DNA of 64,000 nt from Dokdonella sp. Lineage in GTDB: Bacteria; Pseudomonadota; Gammaproteobacteria; Xanthomonadales; Rhodanobacteraceae. This document shows, piece after piece, positions 21,072-30,257 of this stretch. The DNA lies in NCBI RefSeq assembly GCF_019634775.1, contig NZ_JAHCAS010000001.1:1804894-1868893 (forward strand). Reading direction: 5' to 3'. A program made the position numbers and the translations under genes. How positions within the stretch are numbered: position 1 is the first letter of the stretch; each line of letters opens with the position of its first letter. A model generated the notes under the pieces. That model was given only the letters and a program-made list of their open reading frames with translations. It was not told the DNA's origin and ran no database searches.

Positions 21072-23120
21072 ATGTCCCGACTTGCCGTTGCCGCCCTCGC
21101 GCTGGCCATCGCCGCGCCGCTCCACGCCGCTCCGCGCGCCTTCAGCGTGCAGGATCTCGTCATGTTCGATCGCGTCAGCGAAGCCGCGCTGTCGCCGGAT
21201 GGCCGCCGTGTCGTGCTGCAACTGCGCGAGACCGACTACGCCGCGAACAAGGGCAAGAGCAGCCTGTGGACGCTGCCGGCCGCCGGCGGCAAGGCCACGC
21301 GCCTGCGCGATGGTGCGAACACGCCGCGCTGGTCGCACGATGGTGCGGCGATCTGGTTCCTTGCCGCGAAGGACGAAGTGCAGCAGATCTGGCGCATGCC
21401 CGCCGCCGGCGGCGAGGCCGAGGCCATCAGTGCGCTGCCGCTCGATGTCGGCAGCTACAAGCTGTCGCCGGATGGCAGCCGCATCGCCTTCACCGCCGAG
21501 ATCTTCATCGACTGCTCCGACGATGCCTCGCCGCTGGCCTGCACGACGCAGCGCCTCGACAAGCCGGAAGATGCCAAGGCCAGCGGCCTGTTGTACGACC
21601 GCCTGTTCGTGCGCCACTGGGATACCTGGGGCGACGGCCGCCGCTCGCAGCTTTTCGTTGCCGCGCTTGATGACGATGGCCGGCTCGGCGAGCCCGTGCT
21701 GGTCAGCAAGGGCCTCGACGGCGATATCCCGTCCAAGCCATTCGGCGACGACAGCGAGTACGCGTTCTCCCCCGACGGCACGCAGATCTATTTCGGCGTG
21801 CGCACGGCCGGCGCCGAGGAAGCCTGGTCGACCAATTTCGACATCCATGTGGTACCGGTCGACGGCTCGGCCGCCGCACGGAACCTGACCGCCGATAACC
21901 CGGCCTGGGACGCCCACCCGCTGCCATCGGCGGACGGCAAGACGCTCTACTACCTCGCCATGAAGCGTCCCGGTTTCGAGGCCGACCGCTTCGGCATCCA
22001 GGCGCTCGACCTCGCCAGCGGCGAACGCCGCGAGATCGCCGCGGACTGGGACCGTTCGGCTGGCGCGATGAAGCTCTCCGCCGACGGCAGGACGCTCTAC
22101 ACCGCAGCCGACGACAAAGGCGAGCATCCGCTGTTCGCCATCGACATCGCCAGCGGCAAGGTGACGAAACTGGTCGGCAACGGCAGCGTGGCCGGCTTCG
22201 ATATCGGCGCGAAGACCCTGCTCGTCGCGCGCAACGACCTCAAGACGCCGACCGCACTGTTCACGACCGACCTGCGTGGACGCAACCTCAAGCCGATCTC
22301 GCGCTTCAACGCCGAGCGCTACAGGGACCTGCGCACCGGCGACTACGAGTTCTTCACCTTCAAGGGCGCCAACGGCGCAACCGTGCAGGGCTACGTGGTC
22401 AAGCCGGTTGGCTTCCGCCCCGGCAGGCAGTACCCGGTCGCCTTCATCATCCACGGCGGTCCGCAGGGCGCGATGAACAACGGCTGGAGCTTCCGCTGGA
22501 ATCCACAGACCTATGCGGGTCAGGGTTTCGCCGTCGTCACCATCAATTTCCACGGCTCGACCGGCTACGGCCAGGCCTTCACCGACTCGATCTCGCAGGA
22601 CTGGGGCGGCAAACCGCTGGAAGACCTCAAGCTCGGCTGGGCCGCGGCGCTCAGGAAGTACCGGTTCCTCGACGCCGACCGCGCCTGCGCGCTCGGTGCC
22701 TCGTACGGCGGCTACATGATCAACTGGATCGCCGGCAACTGGAACGAGCCGTGGAAGTGCCTGGTCAACCACGACGGCGTGTTCGACACGCGTGCGATGG
22801 GCTACGAGACCGAGGAACTGTGGTTCACCGAGTGGGAAAACGGCGGCACCGTCTACGATGCCCCTGCCAACTACGAGAAGTTCAACCCGCTCAACCACGT
22901 CAAGGACTGGCGCGTGCCGATGCTCGTCATCCAGGGCGACAAGGATTTCCGCATCCCGACTGCACAGAGCCTTGCGACCTTCAGTGCCCTGCAGCGCCGC
23001 GGCATCCCGAGCCAGTTGCTGGTCTTCCCCGACGAGAACCACTGGGTGCTGAAGCCGCAGAACAGCGTGCAGTGGCACCAGACCGTCGAGGCGTGGCTGA
23101 AGCGCTGGACCAATCCCTGA
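21072..23120 (+). CDS. Secreted S9 family dipeptidyl/acylaminoacyl-type peptidase
   Basis: Second S9 serine peptidase of the window, 682 aa, distinct from the one at 14375. A signal peptide (MSRLAVAALALAIAAPLHAA) points to the periplasm. TolB-like propeller repeats follow (LSPDGRRVVLQLRETDYAAN, WSHDGAAIWFLAA, LSPDGSRIAFTAEI). The hydrolase domain starts near FKGANGATVQGYVVKPVGF. The nucleophile lies in ALGASYGGYMINWIAGNW, the Asp in VIQGDKDFRIPTAQ and the His in PDENHWVLKPQN. Such enzymes release dipeptides or modified residues from oligopeptides. Upstream is REP DNA, and a TACGAT box near 21035-21040 could be a -10. Cyanophycinase follows after 198 bp and may be separate. Confidence 0.92.
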   Translation: MSRLAVAALALAIAAPLHAAPRAFSVQDLVMFDRVSEAALSPDGRRVVLQLRETDYAANKGKSSLWTLPAAGGKATRLRDGANTPRWSHDGAAIWFLAAKDEVQQIWRMPAAGGEAEAISALPLDVGSYKLSPDGSRIAFTAEIFIDCSDDASPLACTTQRLDKPEDAKASGLLYDRLFVRHWDTWGDGRRSQLFVAALDDDGRLGEPVLVSKGLDGDIPSKPFGDDSEYAFSPDGTQIYFGVRTAGAEEAWSTNFDIHVVPVDGSAAARNLTADNPAWDAHPLPSADGKTLYYLAMKRPGFEADRFGIQALDLASGERREIAADWDRSAGAMKLSADGRTLYTAADDKGEHPLFAIDIASGKVTKLVGNGSVAGFDIGAKTLLVARNDLKTPTALFTTDLRGRNLKPISRFNAERYRDLRTGDYEFFTFKGANGATVQGYVVKPVGFRPGRQYPVAFIIHGGPQGAMNNGWSFRWNPQTYAGQGFAVVTINFHGSTGYGQAFTDSISQDWGGKPLEDLKLGWAAALRKYRFLDADRACALGASYGGYMINWIAGNWNEPWKCLVNHDGVFDTRAMGYETEELWFTEWENGGTVYDAPANYEKFNPLNHVKDWRVPMLVIQGDKDFRIPTAQSLATFSALQRRGIPSQLLVFPDENHWVLKPQNSVQWHQTVEAWLKRWTNP

Positions 23121-23151
23121 GGATCCGATTCCACCGCTCGCTACCGGCGTT

Positions 23152-23250
23152 TGTGGGAGCGGCTTCAGCCGCGATCATTTCCAGTTTCCTGCCGACCTCG
23201 GCCATGGAACGTCGCGGCTGGATTCGCTCCCGCGGAATCCGCTCCCACGG
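23152..23250 (+). repeat. REP pair GTGGGAGCGGCTTCAGCCGC
   Basis: Forward copy GTGGGAGCGGCTTCAGCCGC (23153-23172) followed by GATCATTTCC, and a diverged inverted copy GTCGCGGCTGGATTCGCTCC (23211-23230) followed by another inverted tail CCGCTCCCAC (23239-23248). It is a third REP sequence variant, located just upstream of the cyanophycin operon. Confidence 0.75.
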
Positions 23251-23318
23251 GGCGCAGGCCCGTTGCAGCTTCGCCCCGGTCCGTGTAGGAATGTCGGTCG
23301 GGTTTTCGCAACGGGGCA

Positions 23319-24176
23319 ATGGGGTACATGAGTCCAAGCAAGGTGGCACACGGAGATGAGCGCGGCTGGATCGTGCCGATCGGCGGAGCCGAGGAAAAAC
23401 AGAACGATGCGCGCATCCTCGAGCGTTTCGTCGGCTTGTGCGGCGGGCGCGATGCCGACATCGTGGTGATCCCGACGGCAAGCCAGCTGGCTGACACCGG
23501 CTCACGCTACGAGGCGATCTTCAGCGAACTCGGCGCGCGCCGCGTCACCGCGATGGATTTCGACACGCGCCGCGATGCCGCCGAGGACAACCGCCTCGAG
23601 CGCATCGGCGAAGCCAGCGGCATCTTCTTCACCGGCGGCAACCAGTTGCGCATCTCGACCCTGCTCGGCGGCACGCCGGTGGCCAAGCTGATCCGCACGC
23701 TGAATGCGCAGGGCGTGCATGTCGGCGGCACCAGCGCCGGCGCCAGCATCCTCAGCGAGCACATGATCGCCTTCGGCAGGGAGGGCTCGTCGCCGACCGC
23801 CGGCAGTGTTCGCCTCGCGCCGGGGCTGGGCCTGACCAACCGCTTCGTCATCGACCAGCATTTCCGCCAGCGCGACCGCCTCGGTCGCCTGCTCGCCGCG
23901 CTCGCCTACAACCCGTTCGCGATCGGCATCGGCCTCGACGAGGACACGGCCGCCTTCATCCGTCCCGACAACACGCTCGAAGTCGAGGGCAGCGGGGCGG
24001 TCACCGTGGTCGATGCGAGCGAGCTCCAGTTTTCCTCGATGGACCAGGTCAGCGAGAACGAGCCCGTGTGCCTGCTCGGCCTGCGCATCCACATCCTCGT
24101 CGCCGGTGCGACCTTCAACCTGCATACGCGTGTCGCGTCGGCGGGATCGTTGATGGTCGACAAGTCGAAGCATTAG
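23319..24176 (+). CDS. cphB: Cyanophycinase
   Basis: Serine exopeptidase (family S51) that cuts cyanophycin, the Asp/Arg storage polymer, into beta-Asp-Arg dipeptides. The protein is 285 aa with no signal peptide, so it acts inside the cell. Recognisable motifs are GWIVPIGGAEEKQND, IVVIPTASQ, GIFFTGGNQLRIST and the nucleophile elbow VGGTSAGASILSEHMI, then LGLTNRFVIDQHFRQRDRLG and AIGIGLDEDTAAF. ATG 23319 and ATG 23328 are both possible starts. Two cyanophycin ligase genes follow in the same direction (134-bp gap), so storage and mobilisation are probably coregulated. The absent signal peptide argues against an extracellular scavenging enzyme. Confidence 0.95.
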   Translation: MGYMSPSKVAHGDERGWIVPIGGAEEKQNDARILERFVGLCGGRDADIVVIPTASQLADTGSRYEAIFSELGARRVTAMDFDTRRDAAEDNRLERIGEASGIFFTGGNQLRISTLLGGTPVAKLIRTLNAQGVHVGGTSAGASILSEHMIAFGREGSSPTAGSVRLAPGLGLTNRFVIDQHFRQRDRLGRLLAALAYNPFAIGIGLDEDTAAFIRPDNTLEVEGSGAVTVVDASELQFSSMDQVSENEPVCLLGLRIHILVAGATFNLHTRVASAGSLMVDKSKH

Positions 24177-24309
24177 CGGCCAAGGCAAGCGGTGAGGGTG
24201 CGACGATCGCGTTACATCGATCGGTCGTGATCTCCGGAATCCGGGCCCTCGCCACGTACTCGATCTGCCACCCTTGGCCGGTCGCCAAACCCTCAACCAG
24301 GACCCACTC

Positions 24310-27117
24310 ATGCGCATCCTCGATCGCTCCGTCTACGTCGGCCCGTCGCTGTATGCGCACTTTCCGGTCATCCGCCTCGAACTCGATCTCGGAGAACTCG
24401 AGCAGTGGCCGACCGCGCGCCTCGGCGATGCCTTCATCGACGGTCTGGTCGCCGCCTTGCCAGGCCTGGCCGAGCATGGCTGTTCGTATCGCGAGCCTGG
24501 AGGGTTCATCCGACGCATGCGCGAGGGCGAGGGCACCTGGCTCGGTCATGTGCTCGAGCACGCCGCCATCGAGTTGCAGAACGTTGCCGGCGAGGACGTG
24601 ACCTTCGGCAAGACGCGCAGCATCGATGACAACCGGCCCGGCATCTACTCGGTCGTCTACGAGTATGCGCAGCGCGAGGAAGGCATCGCCGCCGGTGAAC
24701 TGGCCCTGCGCCTGCTCGCATCGCTGCTGCCAGACAAGCTGCGTCCGGCCGGCAGCGTGCCGGAGGATTGGCAATGGGAGACCGCGCGCGACGAGTTCAT
24801 CCGCTACGCACAGCGCCGCGCGCTCGGGCCCTCCACGGCCTCGCTGGTGCGCGCCGCCGAACAGCGCGGCATCCCGTGGCTGCGCATGAACGACCAATCC
24901 CTGGTACAGCTCGGTCACGGCAAGTACCAGCAACGCATCCAGGCCACGGTGACCGGCCGCACCCCGCATATCGCGGTGGAGCTGGCCAGCGACAAGGAGG
25001 AGACGAACAAGATCCTCGCCTCGCTCGGCCTGCCGGTGCCGCGGCAGGAACTCGTGCAGAGCGAGGACATGGCGGTGCGCGCCGCGCGGCGGCTCGGATT
25101 GCCTGTCGTCACCAAGCCGTACAACGGCAACCACGGCCGCGGCATCTCGATCAAGCTGTCCAGCGATGAAGAGATCCGTGCCGGCTTCGCCGCCGCGCGC
25201 GAGCATTCACGCTCGGTCATCGTCGAGAACTACGTCAGCGGCGATGACCACCGCCTGCTCGTCGTCAATGGCGAACTCGTCGCGGCGACGCGGCGCACAC
25301 CCGGCCACGTCGTCGGTGACGGCGCGCGCACCATCGCCGAGCTGGTCGAGGTCGTCAATGCCGATCCGCGTCGTGGCGTCGGCCACGAGAAGGTGCTGAC
25401 CAAGATCCAGCTCGATCGCGAGGCTGAAGTGATGCTGGAACGCGCCGGCTACACCGCGCAGTCCGTGCCACCGGCCGGTGAGGTCGTCTATCTGCGCTCG
25501 ACCGCGAACCTGTCGACCGGCGGCACCGCCACCGATGTCACCGACATCATCCATCCGGACAATCGCGACATGGCCGTGCGCGCGATCCGCGCGATCGGCC
25601 TTGATGTCGGCGGTGTCGACTTCCTGTCGCCCAACATCGCCGAGAGCTACCGCAAGGTCGGTGGCGGCATCTGCGAAGTCAACGCCGCGCCGGGCTTCCG
25701 CATGCACGTCAGTCCGAGCGAAGGCACGCCGCGCGATGCCGCGGGTCCGGTCATCGACATGCTGTTTCCGCCCGGCTCACCCTCGCGCGTGCCGATCGCC
25801 GCAGTCACCGGCACCAACGGCAAGACCACCACCGCGCGCATGCTCGCCCATATCACCAAGATGGCCGGCTACACGCCGGGCCTGACCACAACCGACGGTG
25901 TCTACATCGACGGCCAGCGCACGGTCGAGGGTGACATGACCGGCCCGGTGTCGGCACGCATGGTGCTGTCCGATCCGCAGATCGACATTGCCGTGCTCGA
26001 GACCGCGCGTGGTGGCCTGCTGCGTGCCGGCATGGGGGTGCGCAAGGTCAATGTCGGTGCGGTCATCAATGTGCAGTCCGACCATCTCGGCATGAAGGGC
26101 ATCGATACGCTCGAACAGCTTGCCGAGGTCAAGCGCATCGTCATCGAGGTTGCCGAGGACTGTGCCGTGCTCAACGCCGACGATCCGAACGTGTTGAGGA
26201 TGTCTGGATACACCGAGGCGAAGACGATCTGCTACGTGACCATGAACCCCTCGCATGGCCTGGTGCGCGAGCACATCCGCGCCGGCGGCCGTGCTTGTGC
26301 CCTGGAGGGTGGTGTCAACGGCCAGATGATCACGCTGTACGACAAGGGCAGCCACATCCCGCTGCTGTGGACGCATCTGATTCCGGCTACGCTCGAAGGC
26401 CGCGCCATGCACAACGTGCAGAACGCCATGGTCGCGGCGGCGATGGCGTTCTCGCTCGGCATCAAGCTCGATGCGATCCGCCAGGGCCTGCGCACCTTCG
26501 ACACCACGTTCTTCCAGGCACCGGGCCGCATGAACGTGTTCAACGAACATCCGTTCAAGGTGCTGTTCGACTACGGCCACAACGCGCACGCGGTCGGTGT
26601 GATGGCCGATCTTGCCCAGCGCCTCGACGTTACCGGCCGGCGCATCGTCGTGCTGGCAGGCCCCGGCGACCGGCGCGACGAGGATCTGCATGCGATCGCC
26701 GACGCCGTGGCCAACCGCTTCGACCACTACATCTGCCGGCGTGACGACAGCCTGCGCGGGCGCGACGGCGACGAGGTGCCGCTGATCATGTCGCGGCGTC
26801 TGCGCGAGGCCGGTGTTGCCGCCGAGGCGATCGCCATGATCCCCGACGAACAGGATGCGATCGACGCCGCCCTGCGCATGGCGCGGCCGGGTGACCTGCT
26901 GCTCGTGTTCGCCGATGCGCTGGTGCGCTCGTGGAAGCAGATCATCAAGTTCCGTCCGGAGGGTGCTCCCGAATCGAAGCCGGCACCGGCACCGGCATCG
27001 GCAGTCGCGGTGAGCGAGGCTGCCGAGCCGGCCTTCGACGAGGCGAGCTTCGCCGCTCTCGGCGGCGTGGTGCGCGACGAGCGCGGCATCCATCTGTCGC
27101 GGGAGGCCGAAGACTGA
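24310..27117 (+). CDS. cphA: Cyanophycin synthetase (full length)
   Basis: ATP-dependent, ribosome-independent polymerase that adds Asp and then Arg to cyanophycin. The 935 aa show the three-part layout: an N-terminal domain (1-160, MRILDRSVYVGPSLYAHFPV), an ATP-grasp domain for Asp addition (about 210-490, ELASDKEETNKILASLGLPV, VVTKPYNGNHGRGISIKLS, GGICEVNAAPGFRMH), and a Mur-ligase-like domain for Arg addition (from about 498, VTGTNGKTTTARML, VLETARGGLLRAGMG, APGRMNVF, DYGHNAHAVGVM). About 40 C-terminal residues rich in Ala and Pro extend past the usual end. ATG at 24310 gives the family start. The TGA overlaps a CTG that may start the next gene. Confidence 0.96.
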   Translation: MRILDRSVYVGPSLYAHFPVIRLELDLGELEQWPTARLGDAFIDGLVAALPGLAEHGCSYREPGGFIRRMREGEGTWLGHVLEHAAIELQNVAGEDVTFGKTRSIDDNRPGIYSVVYEYAQREEGIAAGELALRLLASLLPDKLRPAGSVPEDWQWETARDEFIRYAQRRALGPSTASLVRAAEQRGIPWLRMNDQSLVQLGHGKYQQRIQATVTGRTPHIAVELASDKEETNKILASLGLPVPRQELVQSEDMAVRAARRLGLPVVTKPYNGNHGRGISIKLSSDEEIRAGFAAAREHSRSVIVENYVSGDDHRLLVVNGELVAATRRTPGHVVGDGARTIAELVEVVNADPRRGVGHEKVLTKIQLDREAEVMLERAGYTAQSVPPAGEVVYLRSTANLSTGGTATDVTDIIHPDNRDMAVRAIRAIGLDVGGVDFLSPNIAESYRKVGGGICEVNAAPGFRMHVSPSEGTPRDAAGPVIDMLFPPGSPSRVPIAAVTGTNGKTTTARMLAHITKMAGYTPGLTTTDGVYIDGQRTVEGDMTGPVSARMVLSDPQIDIAVLETARGGLLRAGMGVRKVNVGAVINVQSDHLGMKGIDTLEQLAEVKRIVIEVAEDCAVLNADDPNVLRMSGYTEAKTICYVTMNPSHGLVREHIRAGGRACALEGGVNGQMITLYDKGSHIPLLWTHLIPATLEGRAMHNVQNAMVAAAMAFSLGIKLDAIRQGLRTFDTTFFQAPGRMNVFNEHPFKVLFDYGHNAHAVGVMADLAQRLDVTGRRIVVLAGPGDRRDEDLHAIADAVANRFDHYICRRDDSLRGRDGDEVPLIMSRRLREAGVAAEAIAMIPDEQDAIDAALRMARPGDLLLVFADALVRSWKQIIKFRPEGAPESKPAPAPASAVAVSEAAEPAFDEASFAALGGVVRDERGIHLSREAED

Positions 27118-28874
27118 GCGCCGAACCGCGCCTCCCGTTCGAGGATTCGCGCCGCCTCACGGGAGCCAATCCACATTTCGCCGAAGCCGGCGCGGTGCTC
27201 GAAACCGTCGGGGCGATGCCGTCGTCCGCGATGCTCGATGCCTGGCGCGCGCGTGTTGGAGCGATGCGCGCGATGCTCGGCTGGCCGCAAGGCGCGGTCG
27301 TCGCGCGCGTGCATCGCGGCGGCGCCTCGCTCGCCTTCACGGCACCGATCGACCAGCTGCTGACGGCCACCGAGGTCAACGAATGGGCCTGGAACTCGCT
27401 CGTGTTCGAGACGGGAGCGGGGATCGATGACTTCGATTGGCAGCGCGCGCCCGGCCATCCGGCTGCATGGGATGCCGCCTCGGCACATGCGACCCTGTTG
27501 CGCCATGCGCATGCGGAACGCAATCCCGCCCTGCTCGCACTCGTTGCGGAAGCGCGTCGGCGCGGCCTGAACCTGCTCGTCGACGACACGGTCTCGATCG
27601 GCAGCGGCACGGGGGTTCTCCAGTGGCCGTGCGCTGCGCTGCCGGCGCCGCACGCCATCGACTGGCACGCCTGCCACGACATTCCCGTGGCGCTGGTCAC
27701 CGGCTCGAACGGCAAGACCACGACGGTGCGCCTGCTCGCCACCATGGCGCGCGCGCATGGTTGGACGACCGCGCACAGTTGCACCGATGGCCTGTTTGTC
27801 GACGGTGAACCATTCGCTGCCGGCGACTATTCGGGCCCGGCCGGCGCACGCGCCGTGCTGCGCGTGCCGCGTGCACAGGCCGCCATCCTGGAAACCGCGC
27901 GCGGTGGCCTCCTGCGTCGCGGCATCGCCCCCAGCCATGCGCGTTGCGCTGTCGTCACCAACATCAGCGACGACCATTTCGGTGAGTACGGCGTGTATAC
28001 GCTCGATGACCTCGCCGCGGTCAAGCTCACGGTCGCGCGCGTGGTCGATGCCGACGGCTTGCTCGTGCTCAATGCCGACGACGCCATGTTGGTGCGCCAT
28101 GCGCCCGCAGGCGTGCCGCTCGGCTGGTTCGCCCTCGATGACGAGCATCCTCTGCTCGTCGCGCATCGCGGCAAGCGCGGCACGACATGCGGCGTGCGTG
28201 ACGGACATCTCGTGCTCACGCGTGCCGGCGTCAGGCACGACCTCGGTGCGATTGCCGCGATGCCGCTGAGCCATGACGGCGCGGCACGCTACAACATCGC
28301 CAACATCGCCGCCGCCGCGCTCGCGGCCGATGCGCTCGGCATCGCCGCGACCACGATCGCCGGCGTGCTCGCACGCTTCGGTGCGCGACATGCGGACAAC
28401 CCGGGTCGCCTGCAACGCTGGCGCATCGACGGCGCCACCGTGCTGGTCGACTATGCGCACAATCCGGACGGCCTGCGGGGCCTGCTCGCGGTCGCCGCCG
28501 GCCTGCGTGCTGGGCACGGGCGCCTCGTCCTCGTGTTCGGACAAGCAGGCAATCGCGGCGACGCCGAGATCGGCGAACTCGCCGCGGTCGCCGCCGCGGC
28601 CAGGCCCGACCGCATCGTGCTGAAGGACATGCCAAGCCTGCTGCGCGGACGCGCCCCAGGCGAAATGCCGACCCTGCTGCGTGCCGGTCTCGTCCGCGCT
28701 GGCTTCGACGCGACGCGCATCGTCGATGGCCTCGACGAAATAACCGCCGCGCATCGCGCCGTCGAAGGCGCCGGCGATGGCGATGTCGTCGTGTTGCCGA
28801 TCCACACGCCGGAATCGCGTGCCGTGGTGTGTGCGTGGCTGGACGGCCGCTCCCAAGACATCCAGGCGCCGTAG
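27114..28874 (+). CDS. Mur-ligase-type cyanophycin synthetase paralogue (no ATP-grasp domain)
   Basis: About 586 aa if translation starts at CTG 27114. The N-terminal 190 residues (FEDSRRLTGANPHFAEAGAV, TEVNEWAWNSLVFE) resemble the CphA N-domain. They join directly to a Mur-ligase domain (VTGSNGKTTTVRLLATMARA, AILETARGGLLRRG, VTNISDDHFGEYGVYTLDDL, NPGRLQRWRIDGATVLVDYA), so the ATP-grasp part of CphA is missing. It should manage only one ligation. It may work with CphA or polymerise dipeptides as described for the reduced-size CphA2 of cyanobacteria; this is inference. No ATG or GTG lies at the likely start. CTGA overlaps the cphA stop as ATGA would, and the first downstream GTG (27195) would cut conserved residues. 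Confidence 0.85.
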   Translation: MSAEPRLPFEDSRRLTGANPHFAEAGAVLETVGAMPSSAMLDAWRARVGAMRAMLGWPQGAVVARVHRGGASLAFTAPIDQLLTATEVNEWAWNSLVFETGAGIDDFDWQRAPGHPAAWDAASAHATLLRHAHAERNPALLALVAEARRRGLNLLVDDTVSIGSGTGVLQWPCAALPAPHAIDWHACHDIPVALVTGSNGKTTTVRLLATMARAHGWTTAHSCTDGLFVDGEPFAAGDYSGPAGARAVLRVPRAQAAILETARGGLLRRGIAPSHARCAVVTNISDDHFGEYGVYTLDDLAAVKLTVARVVDADGLLVLNADDAMLVRHAPAGVPLGWFALDDEHPLLVAHRGKRGTTCGVRDGHLVLTRAGVRHDLGAIAAMPLSHDGAARYNIANIAAAALAADALGIAATTIAGVLARFGARHADNPGRLQRWRIDGATVLVDYAHNPDGLRGLLAVAAGLRAGHGRLVLVFGQAGNRGDAEIGELAAVAAAARPDRIVLKDMPSLLRGRAPGEMPTLLRAGLVRAGFDATRIVDGLDEITAAHRAVEGAGDGDVVVLPIHTPESRAVVCAWLDGRSQDIQAP

Positions 28875-28950
28875 GAAACGGTTTCAGCCGTGATGCCCTG
28901 CCTGGACAAGGCCGCAAGGAAGACGCATCACGGCTGAAGCCGTTTCCTAC
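28871..28950 (+). repeat. REP pair (BIME) of the RAYT-linked family
   Basis: Forward GTAGGAAACGGTTTCAGCCG followed by TGATGCC (28871-28897) and inverted GCATCACGGCTGAAGCCGTT followed by TCCTAC (28925-28950), with a 27-base spacer. The forward copy starts right at the stop codon of the cyanophycin paralogue, so the transcript can end in a large hairpin. Same family as the arrays at 55.2-56.6 kb. Confidence 0.85.
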
Positions 28951-28963
28951 AGGGCAATGTGGG

Positions 28964-29188
28964 GCGCGCACATAGCCGGAGCGCGCACATAGCCGGAGCG
29001 CGCACATAGCCGGAGCGCGCACATAGCCGGAGCGCGCACATAGCCGGAGCGCGCACATAGCCGGAGCGCGCACATAGCCGGGGGCACGCGCATGGCCGGG
29101 GGCACGCGCATGGCCGGGGGCACGCGCATGGCCGGGGGCACGCGCATGGCCGGGCCAAGCGCATAGCCGAGGCACGCACATAGCCGGA
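28964..29188 (+). repeat. 17-bp and 18-bp minisatellite upstream of corA
   Basis: Seven head-to-tail copies of GCGCGCACATAGCCGGA (28964-29082, 17 bp each, the seventh ending in G) are followed without a break by four copies of the 18-mer GGCACGCGCATGGCCGGG (29083-29154) and two degenerate units to 29188. The first six copies are identical, so the array is recent or kept homogeneous. It fills most of the 360-bp gap between the cyanophycin paralogue and corA and ends 46 bp before the corA start. An open frame through it merely repeats a CARSGYVRAP-like peptide and is not a gene. Confidence 0.95.
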
Positions 29189-29234
29189 GCATGCACATTG
29201 CTCCGGGAGCGACCCGGCGCGCATCATTCGTGCC

Positions 29235-30257
29235 ATGGCCCTGCAGACCCCCCTCGTACCGAGCGCGCCCGCCGATGCCGGCGCCCCCATGGTGATCAAT
29301 TGCGTGGCGTATTCGAGCCGTGGCGAGCGTATCGGCGACATCGGCGTCGATGCGATCAGTGACGTGCTCGACCAGCCCGATACCTTCGTCTGGGTCGGCC
29401 TGGTCGAACCCGACGAGGCGCTGCTGGAAAAACTGCAGGAGGAGTTCGGCCTGCATGACCTCGCCATCGAGGACGCCCACAAGGCACACCAGCGCCCGAA
29501 GATCGAGGCCTACGGCGATTCGCTGTTCATCGCCGCGCAGACCGCCCAGGTCGTCGCCGGCGCGATCGAGTTCGGCGAAACGCACATCTTCGTCGGTCGG
29601 CGCTACCTCGTCACCGTACGCCATGGTGCCTCGCTGTCGTACGCACCGGCGCGGCGCAGCTGCGAGCAGGCACCGGACATGCTCACGTACGGGCCGAGCT
29701 ACGGGCTATACGCCGTGCTCGATTTCATCGTCGACAACTTCATGCCGATCGTGCGCAGCTTCAAGGAAGACCTGCAGGAACTCGAAGAAGACATCTTCGA
29801 GGACACCTTCAAGCGCGAGACGATCCGCCGGCTGTACGCGCTGAAGAAGGAACTGGTCACCCTGCGTCTTGCCATTGGCCCGCTGCAGGACATCCTCAAC
29901 CAGCTCACCCGGCTCTACCCGGGCCTGGTGCGCGACGAGGTGCGGCCGTATTTCCGCGACGTCTACGACCATGCCGCTCGGATCAACGAATCGACCGACA
30001 CGATGCGCGAGATGCTGACTGCGGCACTCAGCGTCAACCTCTCGCTGGTCACTGTCGCCCAGGGCGAAGTGGTCAAGCGCCTCGCCGGCTGGGCCGCCCT
30101 GCTCGCCGCACCGACCCTGATGACGAGCTGGTACGGCATGAACTTCCACCACATGCCGGAACTCGACAAGCCGTGGGGTTACCCGGCGATGATCGCGCTG
30201 ACGATCGGCATCTGCGGCGGCCTCTACGCCCTGCTCAAGCGCGCGAAGTGGCTATAG
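29235..30257 (+). CDS. corA: Magnesium/cobalt transport protein CorA
   Basis: Pentameric inner-membrane channel for Mg2+ (also Co2+ and Ni2+) uptake. The 340-aa protein has a long cytoplasmic N-terminal part (LVEPDEALLEKLQEEFGLHD, AIEDAHKAHQRPKIEAYGDS), a stalk helix region (about 190-270) and two C-terminal transmembrane helices. The first helix ends in the selectivity motif YGMNFHHMPEL, and the second (PAMIALTIGICGGLYALL) leads to the basic tail KRAKWL. ATG 29235 is used; ATG 29289 (MVINCVAYSS) is an alternative. The minisatellite directly upstream occupies the region where promoter and Mg2+-responsive leader would lie. Confidence 0.96.
   Translation: MALQTPLVPSAPADAGAPMVINCVAYSSRGERIGDIGVDAISDVLDQPDTFVWVGLVEPDEALLEKLQEEFGLHDLAIEDAHKAHQRPKIEAYGDSLFIAAQTAQVVAGAIEFGETHIFVGRRYLVTVRHGASLSYAPARRSCEQAPDMLTYGPSYGLYAVLDFIVDNFMPIVRSFKEDLQELEEDIFEDTFKRETIRRLYALKKELVTLRLAIGPLQDILNQLTRLYPGLVRDEVRPYFRDVYDHAARINESTDTMREMLTAALSVNLSLVTVAQGEVVKRLAGWAALLAAPTLMTSWYGMNFHHMPELDKPWGYPAMIALTIGICGGLYALLKRAKWL

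Noticed and set aside
28928..29624. Minus-strand frames through the minisatellite (CARSGYVRAP repeats)
   Set aside because: Open only because the 17/18-bp units lack stops in that frame; overlaps corA on the other strand.
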